From the NCBI GenBank assembly GCA_017857395.1, contig JAFMDF010000051.1:1-41003 (forward strand): 41,003 nt of DNA, in the 5' to 3' direction. The notes under the pieces were generated by a model, which did no database searches, was not told the DNA's origin, and saw nothing but the letters and a program-made list of their open reading frames with translations. Within the stretch, counting starts at the first letter, position 1. Each line of letters begins with the position of its first letter. The translations under genes and the position numbers were made by a program. Below, piece by piece: positions 34,016-41,003 of this stretch. This DNA comes from Bacteroidota bacterium (GTDB lineage Bacteria; Bacteroidota; Bacteroidia; Chitinophagales; Saprospiraceae).

Positions 34016-34091
34016 TTGACGAGCTAGAGGAGATTTTAAATATTATTTTAATATCATTCTTTTAGTTGACGCTCTATTCACGTAAACCGTC

Positions 34092-36353
34092 TCATTCCAT
34101 AATCTGCAACTTAGCAAATTTCAACATCAAGCGACGTTTTGGGTTATCAATTTGCGGGAAATTAATCGTTGCCACTTTTTTATCATTCCGCCCATCTACT
34201 TGTTCGACTACTCCTTCTCCAAATTTTAAATGCAACACCTTTTGACCTTCCTGGATTGCACTACTAGGACTTGGTTTAAAATCGGCAACATTGATAGATA
34301 ATTTAGCCTGCGTTCGAGCTTGCTTAAAATTGCCAGCAACACCAGAACGCTGTGGTCGAACAGCCGTTCCAGTTGGTTTCGACAAACTAAAACCACTTTC
34401 CATATTATCTAAAGGAATCTCATTTAAAAAACGGCTAGGAGAATTGTTACTATGCTTCCCATGCCGATAACGGCTATTAGCGAAGGATAAAGTCAGTATT
34501 TCTTCTGCTCGAGTAATCGCTACATAAAACAACCGCCGTTCTTCTTCGATTCCTTGAGGCGTTTTCATAGCCATAAAGGAAGGGAATAGGTTCTCTTCTA
34601 AACCTACAACAAAAACAGATTTAAACTCTAAACCCTTTGCAGAGTGCGTAGACATCAAGGTAATATGATTGCCTTCATCATCTTCATCCTGATTCGTATG
34701 TAAAGCAATATTCTGAATATAACTTGCTAGAGATTTATCAGTCGTTAATTCCTGTCCTTCTTCTACTTCATCATTTTCCACAAATTCTTTGATACCATCT
34801 AATAAAGAAGTCACATTTTCCAAACGACTTAAACCTTCAACGGAAGTATCTGCTTTTAAGGTCGCAATTAAGCCTGATTGTCGAGCAGCATAAGCCGCTA
34901 AATCGTAAGCATCTACGGTTTTTGCTCGTTGGATAAATGCACCAATCATTGCTTTAAAACCCTTTAATTTTTTCATCGTTCCAGCAGGCAATTCCACGTA
35001 ATCCATTGCCTCCCACATGTTAACCTCATTTTCTCCTGCTTTGGTACTAATCTTTTCAAGGGTCGTATTCCCTATACCTCTTTTCGGATAATTAATTACC
35101 CGTTTTAAAGCTTCTTCATCTTGCGGGTTGACCGCTAAGCGCAAATAGCCGATTAAATCTTTGACTTCTTTTCTTTGGTAAAACGAAGTACCACCAAAAA
35201 CTTTATAAGGAATATTGTAGCGCCGTAAATATTCTTCAAAAATTCTAGATTGGGCATTGGTTCGGTACAATACAGCAATATCGCTGTTGCTTAAATGCCT
35301 TCTCGTTTTTTGCTCAATAATACTATCCGCAATCCGCTTACCTTCCTCCGAATCTGATACCGCCTTGATGACCCTTATTTTTGTACCATCTCCTTTATGC
35401 GACCAAATCTTTTTCTTAATCTGTTTTTTATTATGCCCAATGACAGAATTGGCTGCTTGCACTATATGCGTCGTAGACCGATAATTTTGTTCTAATTTAA
35501 AGGTTTTTAAACCTTTATAATCTTTCTCAAAATCCAAAATATTATCTACTGTCGCCCCTCTAAAGGCGTAGATACTTTGCGCATCATCTCCTACCACACA
35601 AATATTATGACTACTCCCCTCATACTTACATAGTTTTTTGATAATTGCATATTGTAAATAATTGGTATCCTGAAACTCATCGACCAATAAATACTTAAAT
35701 TTATTGCGGTATTTATCTAAAACGTTATCTGGGTTTTTATGCAATAAATAATATAATTGAAATAATAAATCATCAAAATCCATCGCCCCTGCCCGCTTGC
35801 AACGTGCCATGTATTTGGTGTACACCTCATGAACTCTAGGTCTTTTATTCATACTATCTTGCGAGATTAATTCCTTCATCTGCCCATATAATTTAGGCGG
35901 AATCAAGCTACTTTTCGCAGAAGAAATTCGAGATGCAATGGCATTCACATTATATCTATCTCTACTTAAATTTAATTCTTTGATAATCGAACTAATGACA
36001 CTTTTAGAGTCTTGCGAATCGTAAATCGTAAAACTAGAAGGATAGCCAATTTTCTCTGCTTCCACCCGCAAAATTCGAGCAAAAATGGAGTGAAAAGTAC
36101 CTGCCCATACGTTATTCGCTCGACTACCAACTACTTTGGCAATCCGTTCTTTCATCTCTTTAGCCGATTTATTGGTAAAGGTTAAAGCAAGAATTTCCCA
36201 TGGCGGAACGCCACTTTCTATGATATTGGCAATACGGTAAGTTAATACTCTAGTCTTTCCTGACCCTGGTCCTGCGACCACTAATACTGGACCATTTATA
36301 GTAGTGACAGCATCTCGCTGTACGTCGTTTAGCTCGTTTAAATAATCTTGCAT
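34092..36353 (-). CDS. pcrA: UvrD/PcrA-type superfamily 1 DNA helicase
   Basis: A 753-residue SF1A 3'-5' helicase used in excision repair and in clearing replication obstacles. Motifs in order: Q-motif LNDVQRDAV, Walker A GPGSGKTRVL at about 27-36, motif Ia LTFTNKSAKEM, motif II DEFQDTN, motif III GDDAQSIYAFRGA, motif IV QNYRST, motif V MSTHSAKGLEF, and motif VI VAITRAEE. The C-terminal end VLHLKFGEGVVEQVDG is the PcrA/UvrD tudor-like RNA-polymerase-contact domain. A minor alternative is UvrD rather than PcrA naming; the two are not separable here. The gene is divergent from the HEAT-like gene. Confidence 0.94.
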   Translation of the reverse strand: MQDYLNELNDVQRDAVTTINGPVLVVAGPGSGKTRVLTYRIANIIESGVPPWEILALTFTNKSAKEMKERIAKVVGSRANNVWAGTFHSIFARILRVEAEKIGYPSSFTIYDSQDSKSVISSIIKELNLSRDRYNVNAIASRISSAKSSLIPPKLYGQMKELISQDSMNKRPRVHEVYTKYMARCKRAGAMDFDDLLFQLYYLLHKNPDNVLDKYRNKFKYLLVDEFQDTNYLQYAIIKKLCKYEGSSHNICVVGDDAQSIYAFRGATVDNILDFEKDYKGLKTFKLEQNYRSTTHIVQAANSVIGHNKKQIKKKIWSHKGDGTKIRVIKAVSDSEEGKRIADSIIEQKTRRHLSNSDIAVLYRTNAQSRIFEEYLRRYNIPYKVFGGTSFYQRKEVKDLIGYLRLAVNPQDEEALKRVINYPKRGIGNTTLEKISTKAGENEVNMWEAMDYVELPAGTMKKLKGFKAMIGAFIQRAKTVDAYDLAAYAARQSGLIATLKADTSVEGLSRLENVTSLLDGIKEFVENDEVEEGQELTTDKSLASYIQNIALHTNQDEDDEGNHITLMSTHSAKGLEFKSVFVVGLEENLFPSFMAMKTPQGIEEERRLFYVAITRAEEILTLSFANSRYRHGKHSNNSPSRFLNEIPLDNMESGFSLSKPTGTAVRPQRSGVAGNFKQARTQAKLSINVADFKPSPSSAIQEGQKVLHLKFGEGVVEQVDGRNDKKVATINFPQIDNPKRRLMLKFAKLQIME

Positions 36354-36509
36354 GTAGTTTTATTTTGGATGGTAAAAGTACGGAAAAGGTGGACAGGATG
36401 ACGGAATTTTTAAGATTAAGCAAAAAAATAAAGTTAAAAAAACAACTTTTTGTTTATTCGTTACTATTTTTGAATAAATTTATTGACTTCTTCATTTTAT
36501 ATAAGTTTT

Positions 36510-37034
36510 ATGGATTTAAAAGCAGCCATTCTAAAAGAGCATTCCAAACAACAAGCCCTATTTATCAGAGATTATATAGGGGATAATCAGGCACTTTTCG
36601 ATGAATTAATGGTTCATTTTTTCAGCAATGAATATCGAGTGACCCAGCGAGCTGCTTGGATTATGACGCATTGCACAGAGAAACGACCACATCTCATCCG
36701 TCCGCATCTAGAAAAAATGGTACTCAATTTAAAGAGTGAAAAAATCCATGTAGCAGTCAAACGTAATACGGTAAGATTATTACAAGACGTAGATCTTCCA
36801 GAGGAATTAATGGGCACGGTTGCTAATTGCTGTTTTAATTTTTTAGCCAACCCAAATGAGGCAGTAGCGGTTCGGATATTTTCTATGGGTATTCTTTATA
36901 ATTTTTGTAAAAAAGAACCAGATTTAGCGGATGAGTTACGCATTATTATTGAGGAATTTATGCCGCATGGGACGAGTGGGTTTCGGTCTAGAGGGAAGAA
37001 GGTTTTGAAGGAGTTACAAAAGATGCTGAAATAA
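36510..37034 (+). CDS. HEAT-repeat-like helical protein, function unknown
   Basis: A 174-residue all-alpha protein. The frame opens at 36483, but the ATG at 36510 (MDLKAAILKEHS) gives the more natural start. Helical hairpins such as DELMVHFFSNEYRVTQRAAWIMTHCTE and AVKRNTVRLLQDVDLPEELMG, with conserved Arg and Asp at turn positions and a FRSRGKKVLKEL end, fit short ARM/HEAT repeats. Such proteins are protein-binding scaffolds; no enzyme motif is present. It lies between the divergent pcrA and the tRNA-Val gene. The role cannot be assigned. Confidence 0.7.
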   Translation: MDLKAAILKEHSKQQALFIRDYIGDNQALFDELMVHFFSNEYRVTQRAAWIMTHCTEKRPHLIRPHLEKMVLNLKSEKIHVAVKRNTVRLLQDVDLPEELMGTVANCCFNFLANPNEAVAVRIFSMGILYNFCKKEPDLADELRIIIEEFMPHGTSGFRSRGKKVLKELQKMLK

Positions 37035-37094
37035 TTAACAGTTTAAGAATGTTTTATTTTCTATATTTGAGATATGAAAAATAGTATATAATCT

Positions 37095-37127
37095 AAAAAA
37101 GCTCCCATGAATCATCATGGAAGCTTT
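37095..37127 (-). terminator. tRNA-Val terminator
   Basis: On the minus strand AAAGCTTCCATGA pairs with TCATGGGAGCTTT (one wobble, 4-base loop), followed by TTT. It lies just past the tRNA 3' end. Confidence 0.8.
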
Positions 37128-37135
37128 AATTTTTG

Positions 37136-37210
37136 TGGGTAATGAGAGACTCGAACTCCCGACCCCCTCGGTGTAAACGAGGTGCTCTGAACCAACTGAG
37201 CTAATCACCC
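37136..37210 (-). tRNA. tRNA-Val (anticodon TAC)
   Basis: A full cloverleaf on the minus strand. The acceptor stem is GGGTGAT/ATTACCC (one G:T wobble) with discriminator A. The anticodon stem CCTCG/CGAGG encloses the loop TTTACAC, so the anticodon is TAC (37175-37173), decoding GUN valine codons. The T-arm is GGGAG-TTCGAGT-CTCTC. CCA is not encoded (next bases are CAA). The gene has its own promoter and terminator. Confidence 0.97.
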
Positions 37211-37247
37211 GAATTTTATGTATTTCGCCATTCTTTCAAAGCGAGTG

Positions 37248-37278
37248 CAAATATAAAGGCATTTAAAATATAATGCAA
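37248..37278 (-). promoter_or_regulatory. tRNA-Val promoter
   Basis: On the minus strand TTG (37278-37276), 20 bases, then TATATTTG (37255-37248): a textbook Bacteroidota housekeeping promoter. The start point is expected about 30 bases upstream of the mature tRNA. Confidence 0.75.
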
Positions 37279-37428
37279 GTTTCCTTGTCAAAAAATTAAT
37301 AAAAAATAAAATCTTTCTAACACACCAAACCAATATCAGAATTACGTTATTTTTACAAGTGAAAAAGAAATACCTAAAACTACTTTTAAAAATAGACCCA
37401 TTTCTTAAAAAAGATAACGCACCCATCC

Positions 37429-40029
37429 ATGAAATTTGTTAAAAGAATAGCCTTATGGTTTGGCTTGGCCTTTTTAATCCTATTTGTTGCTTCCATAGTA
37501 GTTGCGGTCGTATTTGAAGATGAAATAGGACAAACATTAGTTGCAGAAATTAATAAAGGCTTAGTTGATGATTTAGAAGTAGAGAATTTTCGCCTGTCCC
37601 TAATTAAAGGATTTCCTTATGTCAATGCCGATTTACAAAATGTCATTTTACCAGACAATCGAAAAGGGGTGTTATTGGAAGCTCAAAGCATGTCCTTTAA
37701 AATTGGTTTATTAGGCTTATTGACCTCTAATTTAAAAATAGAATCCGTTGTTGTAGAGAATGGCGCCTTATTTATACAAGTCAATGGAAAAGGAAAAGCC
37801 AATTACCTCATTAAAAAGCCTTCCAATCAAGATGTGGCTACCTCAGAACTAAACTTTGCACTTTCTTTGGACAAAGCAACCTTAAAAGATATTGAATTAA
37901 TTTATGTCGATGAACGGTCTAAACAAGAAATGAAATTACAACTGGAAAACGCTTCTTTTTCTGGTAAATTTAATAATGACCAATTTTCTTTAATTAGCGA
38001 CGCAAAAATATATTCCAATTTCGTAGAGCTAGATGGTCGCCGCTATTTCGTGGGTAAAGATTTGGGCTATGATGCCAAAATGTATGTAGACCTAGAAAAT
38101 AATTTCTATGAGTTTCAAGAAATGGAATTAGCCGTTGCTAAAAATATCTTTAGCGTTTTTGGTAATATTGAACCACATAGCTCGTCCACAGAATTTGACT
38201 TAGAAATAACATCCAAGACAGGGAATATAGAATCTGTTATTCAATTATTACCAGAAGAATATCAGTATTTAGAAGGCTTTGCCAGTCGAGGTAATTTTAC
38301 TTTTGATGCTACGATTAAAGGTATTTCTAATGCCACAGAAAAACCAACGTTTGATGTCAATTTTGGTTTAGTGGATGGTGAAATTAGCCACACTGTTTTG
38401 GAAAGCAATGTAAAAGATGTCTCTTTTGCCGCTCACTTTAAAAGTGGCAAATCACATGCTGGCAGGGATGCACTTTTTGAAATCAATAATTTCAAAGGCT
38501 ATTTTAATCGAGAATTACTTGAATCTCAACTTAAACTAACTAATCTAGAAAACCCAACCATCAATTTTCAAATGGATGGGACCTTACCATTAGAATCTAT
38601 TTATACCCTTTTTGATTCTCCATTTATTACGGATGGCGACGGAGAAGTGGAGATTCGTAATTTAGAATTGGAAGGTCAATATGAAGACATGATTAATCCT
38701 TCAAGAATCCATCGAGTTAAATCAAGTGGAACGCTTGAGTTTGACGATGCAGAACTAACGATTAATGGAGAAGCACTAATTTTGGATAGAGGTATTTTAG
38801 TGTTAAAAGATAATGAACTAAAGATTGAGCGATTAAAATTAGAAGGCGCTGGTAGCGAAATTGTTTTTGGAGGATATGCTAATAATTTTTTACCTGTTTT
38901 ATTAGCCGATTCTATTAATAGTAAAGATGCCAAACTTAGATTTAAAGCAACACTCGAATCAAAAAATTTGGACCTTGACCGTTTGGTTGGCTTAACGGAA
39001 GTAAAAGTGGAAGAAAGCCTCTTCACTTCAAAAGGAATAGAGGTCGTACCAGATTCTATCAAGCAAGAAAATATTCATCGAAGAGAAGTCATTACCAATT
39101 TCTTAGAAGGTACTTTTGAAGCAAGAGTAGCATCGTTTAATTATGATTTAATAGAAGGAGAAAGCTTTAATGGAAACCTTGAATTCAAAAATAAACAAAT
39201 GAGTGTTATTGGGGAAGCCCTCGCAATGGGTGGTTCTTTTGATATTGACGGAACAGGTTATTTTGAAAAGTTACCAAAATTCAGGGCTAAATTTGTTTGT
39301 AAGGACATCAATGCCAAAGAGTTTTTCAGACAAGGAAAAAATTTTGGTCAAGATGTCTTAGCTTCTCGACATATTGAAGGTACGCTTAATGCTAACATGG
39401 TTGTAAGTGCCACTTTTGATACAGAGGGCAATTTATTATATGATGAATTAAGAGTCATTGCAGGCGTAGGCATTACAGACGGAGAGTTAAATGATTTTGA
39501 ACTATTAGAAGATTTTTCTGCTTATGCCAATTCAGATGATTTACGAAAAATTCGATTTGTTGACATGCAAAACTGGTTTGAGATTAAGAACGAACGTATT
39601 TACATTCCCGTTATGTTTATTCAAACCAATGCAATGAATATGCTATTGAGCGGCGAGCATACCTTTAATAATGAAATTGATTATAATATAAAAGTCAACG
39701 CTGGGCAAATTTTGATGTCAAAATTGACAAATAAATCAGGCATTCAACCACAACCTGCCAAGAAAAAAGGTTTATTTAACTTATACTTTAATGTCTCTGG
39801 TGATATTGAGGATTATACCATTGAAACTAACCGAAAGAAAGTCAAAAAAGAATTTACCTTTAGCGAGTATAAAAAAGAAGCAATACAAAAAGCTTTAGCC
39901 AATGCTTTTGGTAAAACAGAAGTTACTAGAGAACTAAAGAAACGAGCAACTAAAATTCCAGACTTTAAAGATACCGAAGGAAAAGAGGAATATTTAGATG
40001 AACTTGAAGGAGGGAATAATGACGACTAA
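37429..40029 (+). CDS. AsmA family outer-membrane biogenesis protein
   Basis: An 866-residue AsmA-like protein of the VPS13-like bridge group that helps phospholipid transport and outer-membrane assembly. The N-terminus is cytoplasmic-basic (MKFVKR) with one transmembrane helix at about 8-29 (ALWFGLAFLILFVASIVVAVVF), followed by the AsmA start pattern VENFRLSLIKGFPYVNADLQNVILPD and a very long repeating beta-strand region (typical TLKDIELIYVDERSK and FDVNFGLVDGEI units). The C-terminal AsmA_2-like domain ends in LMSKLTNKSGIQPQPAKKKGLFNLYFNVSGDIEDY and an acidic tail. Length is normal for Bacteroidota AsmA proteins. It is transcribed alone. Confidence 0.88.
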   Translation: MKFVKRIALWFGLAFLILFVASIVVAVVFEDEIGQTLVAEINKGLVDDLEVENFRLSLIKGFPYVNADLQNVILPDNRKGVLLEAQSMSFKIGLLGLLTSNLKIESVVVENGALFIQVNGKGKANYLIKKPSNQDVATSELNFALSLDKATLKDIELIYVDERSKQEMKLQLENASFSGKFNNDQFSLISDAKIYSNFVELDGRRYFVGKDLGYDAKMYVDLENNFYEFQEMELAVAKNIFSVFGNIEPHSSSTEFDLEITSKTGNIESVIQLLPEEYQYLEGFASRGNFTFDATIKGISNATEKPTFDVNFGLVDGEISHTVLESNVKDVSFAAHFKSGKSHAGRDALFEINNFKGYFNRELLESQLKLTNLENPTINFQMDGTLPLESIYTLFDSPFITDGDGEVEIRNLELEGQYEDMINPSRIHRVKSSGTLEFDDAELTINGEALILDRGILVLKDNELKIERLKLEGAGSEIVFGGYANNFLPVLLADSINSKDAKLRFKATLESKNLDLDRLVGLTEVKVEESLFTSKGIEVVPDSIKQENIHRREVITNFLEGTFEARVASFNYDLIEGESFNGNLEFKNKQMSVIGEALAMGGSFDIDGTGYFEKLPKFRAKFVCKDINAKEFFRQGKNFGQDVLASRHIEGTLNANMVVSATFDTEGNLLYDELRVIAGVGITDGELNDFELLEDFSAYANSDDLRKIRFVDMQNWFEIKNERIYIPVMFIQTNAMNMLLSGEHTFNNEIDYNIKVNAGQILMSKLTNKSGIQPQPAKKKGLFNLYFNVSGDIEDYTIETNRKKVKKEFTFSEYKKEAIQKALANAFGKTEVTRELKKRATKIPDFKDTEGKEEYLDELEGGNNDD

Positions 40030-40075
40030 CTAAATGTGTGGTGACAAATTTTGTCGCATCAATCTCCTAATTTAT

Positions 40076-40118
40076 AAAGGGTTTTTAAAAGGTAGTCTGC
40101 CTTTTAAAAACCCTTTTT
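40076..40118 (+). terminator. Terminator hairpin homologous to the one at 23.8 kb
   Basis: AAAGGGTTTTTAAAAGG (40076-40092) pairs perfectly with CCTTTTAAAAACCCTTT (40100-40116) over 17 bases, followed by TT. The sequence and the following GATTT-TGG context align with the 23808-23878 hairpin. Confidence 0.85.
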
Positions 40119-40304
40119 GATTTCATGGAACTTGATATTCAGCGAAATAAAGAATACTTTTAAAAAAAAGACTTCATTTTAAAGTAAAACCAAAAATAGT
40201 TCGTCTTCCCTGTTAATAACTGAATGATTATTACAGTTCATCTCTTATATTTTACATTTCAAAATAATTAATAAAAAATTTCCAGCTTCTCCAAAACATC
40301 TTTA

Positions 40305-40332
40305 TTACTTTTGTGTTTCGTTGCAAACACAA
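40305..40332 (+). promoter_or_regulatory. MarR promoter -7 box with overlapping operator
   Basis: TACTTTTG (40305-40312) matches the -7 element. Directly on it lies TTGTGTTT-CGTTGC-AAACACAA (40311-40332), a perfect 8-bp inverted repeat around the expected transcription start, ending 10 bases before the ATG. This is how a self-repressing MarR protein would be controlled; binding is inference. Confidence 0.6.
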
Positions 40333-40342
40333 CTATTACTAT

Positions 40343-40801
40343 ATGTCAAAAAAGTCAAAAATAGTGACTAATACGGCAATGCGCCTAGGCTTTCTAACCA
40401 ATCGAATAGGAAGACTAATGGGCAATCATTTAAAAAATCAACTCGGCAAAGAGGAGTTTGATATGCCGACTCATTGTATTGGTATCTTGGCGGACTTATG
40501 GGAACAAGATGGGGTAATTCAACAAGATTTAGCAATCTCAATTGTTAAAGATAAAGCAACGATTGCCAGAGCTTTAGAGTTAATGGAAAAAAAGAATATT
40601 ATTGTTAGAATTAAAGATGAAAAAGATAAGCGCAACAAGAAAATTTTCTTAACCTATAAGGGAAACCAATTACAAAATCAGGTCATGTTTCATGGGCATG
40701 CTGTTGTGAAAGAAGCAAAAAAAGGCATTTCCAAAGAAGAAATGAATCATTGTTTAAGCACCCTAGAAAAAATATATCATAATTTAAAAGATAAGTTGTA
40801 A
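40343..40801 (+). CDS. MarR-family transcriptional regulator
   Basis: A 152-residue winged-helix MarR protein. The start is placed at the ATG at 40343 (MSKKSKIV); the open frame reaches to 40313 but those codons overlap the operator. The DNA-binding domain shows GVIQQDLAISIVKDKATIARALELMEKKNIIVRIKDEKDKRNKKIFLTYKG, with the KDKATIARAL recognition helix and the D-x-R-wing (DEKDKRNKK) that defines MarR. Ligand unknown. The operator in front suggests autoregulation; no efflux pump is visible in the remaining 200 bases, so the regulon may lie beyond the window. Confidence 0.92.
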   Translation: MSKKSKIVTNTAMRLGFLTNRIGRLMGNHLKNQLGKEEFDMPTHCIGILADLWEQDGVIQQDLAISIVKDKATIARALELMEKKNIIVRIKDEKDKRNKKIFLTYKGNQLQNQVMFHGHAVVKEAKKGISKEEMNHCLSTLEKIYHNLKDKL

Positions 40802-40819
40802 ACGCAACTAGCTCTTTAA

Positions 40820-40941
40820 GAATAGAGAGTAGGGATGCAAGAATAGAGACTCACAAATTACTAATTTTTGTAATTCTCCTATTTTTTCAGATAATTTAAG
40901 TCTCTAGTCTCTCAATGAAATGGTCTCTAATCTCTTTTCTA
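40820..40941. repeat. Heptamer-periodic inverted repeat (locus E)
   Basis: Left arm: units GAATAGA, GAGTAGG, GATGCAA, GAATAGA, GACTCAC at 40820, 40827, 40834, 40841, 40848, exactly 7 apart. Right arm: TCTC at 40901 and 40908, then after a phase shift at 40924 and 40931, the complement of the left units. It follows the MarR gene. Confidence 0.8.
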
Positions 40942-41003
40942 CTTTGATAGTTCGCTAGGTTCGCCCAAAATTAGTTAATAAAATAAAATATTATCAAAAT
41001 AAT

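Larger units (their letters stand above)
40030..40342. other. Intergenic region between AsmA gene and MarR gene
   Basis: About 310 bases holding a small hairpin (GACAAA/TTTGTC near 40043-40055), the AsmA terminator at 40076-40118, and the MarR promoter and operator at 40305-40332; nothing else recognised. Confidence 0.6.

Overview
The window is an A+T-rich stretch of chromosome from a member of the Bacteroidota, most likely of the Saprospiria (Saprospiraceae/Lewinella-like); the phylum is well supported, the family is inference. The evidence is a type IX secretion (T9SS) C-terminal sorting domain, a PorQ-type T9SS protein, an outer-membrane beta-barrel receptor C-terminus, a DUF4783 protein, a single-chain GlyRS, and several promoters of the Bacteroidota form TTG-N20-TAnnTTTG. 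The clearest of these promoters lies in front of the tRNA-Val gene. I see no transposase, integrase, phage gene or CRISPR array.

Layout. 1-0.6 kb: 3' end of a TonB-type outer-membrane receptor. 0.6-3.3 kb (minus strand): a ComM/YifB AAA+ ATPase and a membrane-anchored alpha/beta hydrolase. 3.4-6.9 kb: a SWIM-SNF2 helicase. 7.2-9.0 kb: two overlapping RlaP-type nucleotidyltransferase genes. 9.2-13.2 kb: a secreted M14 carboxypeptidase facing a ThuA-domain lipoprotein. 13.6-15.7 kb: an HtrA/Do-like protease, a possible small RNA, and ComF. 15.8-20.3 kb: GNAT, TrmB, GT4 glycosyltransferase, CrcB, QueG and a Nudix hydrolase. 20.3-21.2 kb: a gene-free stretch of about 0.95 kb with several designed-looking hairpins, in front of htpG. 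21.2-25.5 kb: HtpG, a DUF4783 protein, GlyRS. 25.8-27.6 kb (minus): LptC and MltG (envelope biogenesis). 27.8-31.5 kb: a T9SS-exported lamin-tail protein, a MORN-like lipoprotein and PorQ. 31.8-33.9 kb: GbsR and ArsR regulators and a CotH-kinase-like secreted protein. 34.1-37.2 kb: a UvrD/PcrA helicase, a HEAT-like protein and tRNA-Val. 37.4-40.8 kb: an AsmA-family protein and a MarR regulator.

Most genes are ordinary housekeeping, envelope or repair genes. Themes that recur are envelope assembly and secretion (LptC, MltG, AsmA, PorQ plus a T9SS cargo, HtrA), nucleic-acid repair and remodelling (SNF2, RlaP pair, PcrA, ComM/ComF) and tRNA modification or charging (TrmB, QueG, GlyRS, tRNA-Val).

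The unusual material is between the genes. (1) At least five intergenic inverted repeats are built from degenerate tandem heptamers. The heptamer differs from locus to locus, but the 7-base period and the palindromic layout stay the same, as in cyanobacterial STRR sequences. (2) A cluster of hairpins at 20.46-20.67 kb contains two homologous stems whose loops carry a conserved C6 run, with complementary G5 runs between them; it looks like an undescribed structured RNA that could fold by loop-loop pairing. (3) Several families of dispersed perfect hairpins sit exactly between convergent genes, including two homologous terminator hairpins 16 kb apart. (4) The tandem overlapping RlaP genes may be a compact RNA end-processing module without its usual ligase neighbour.
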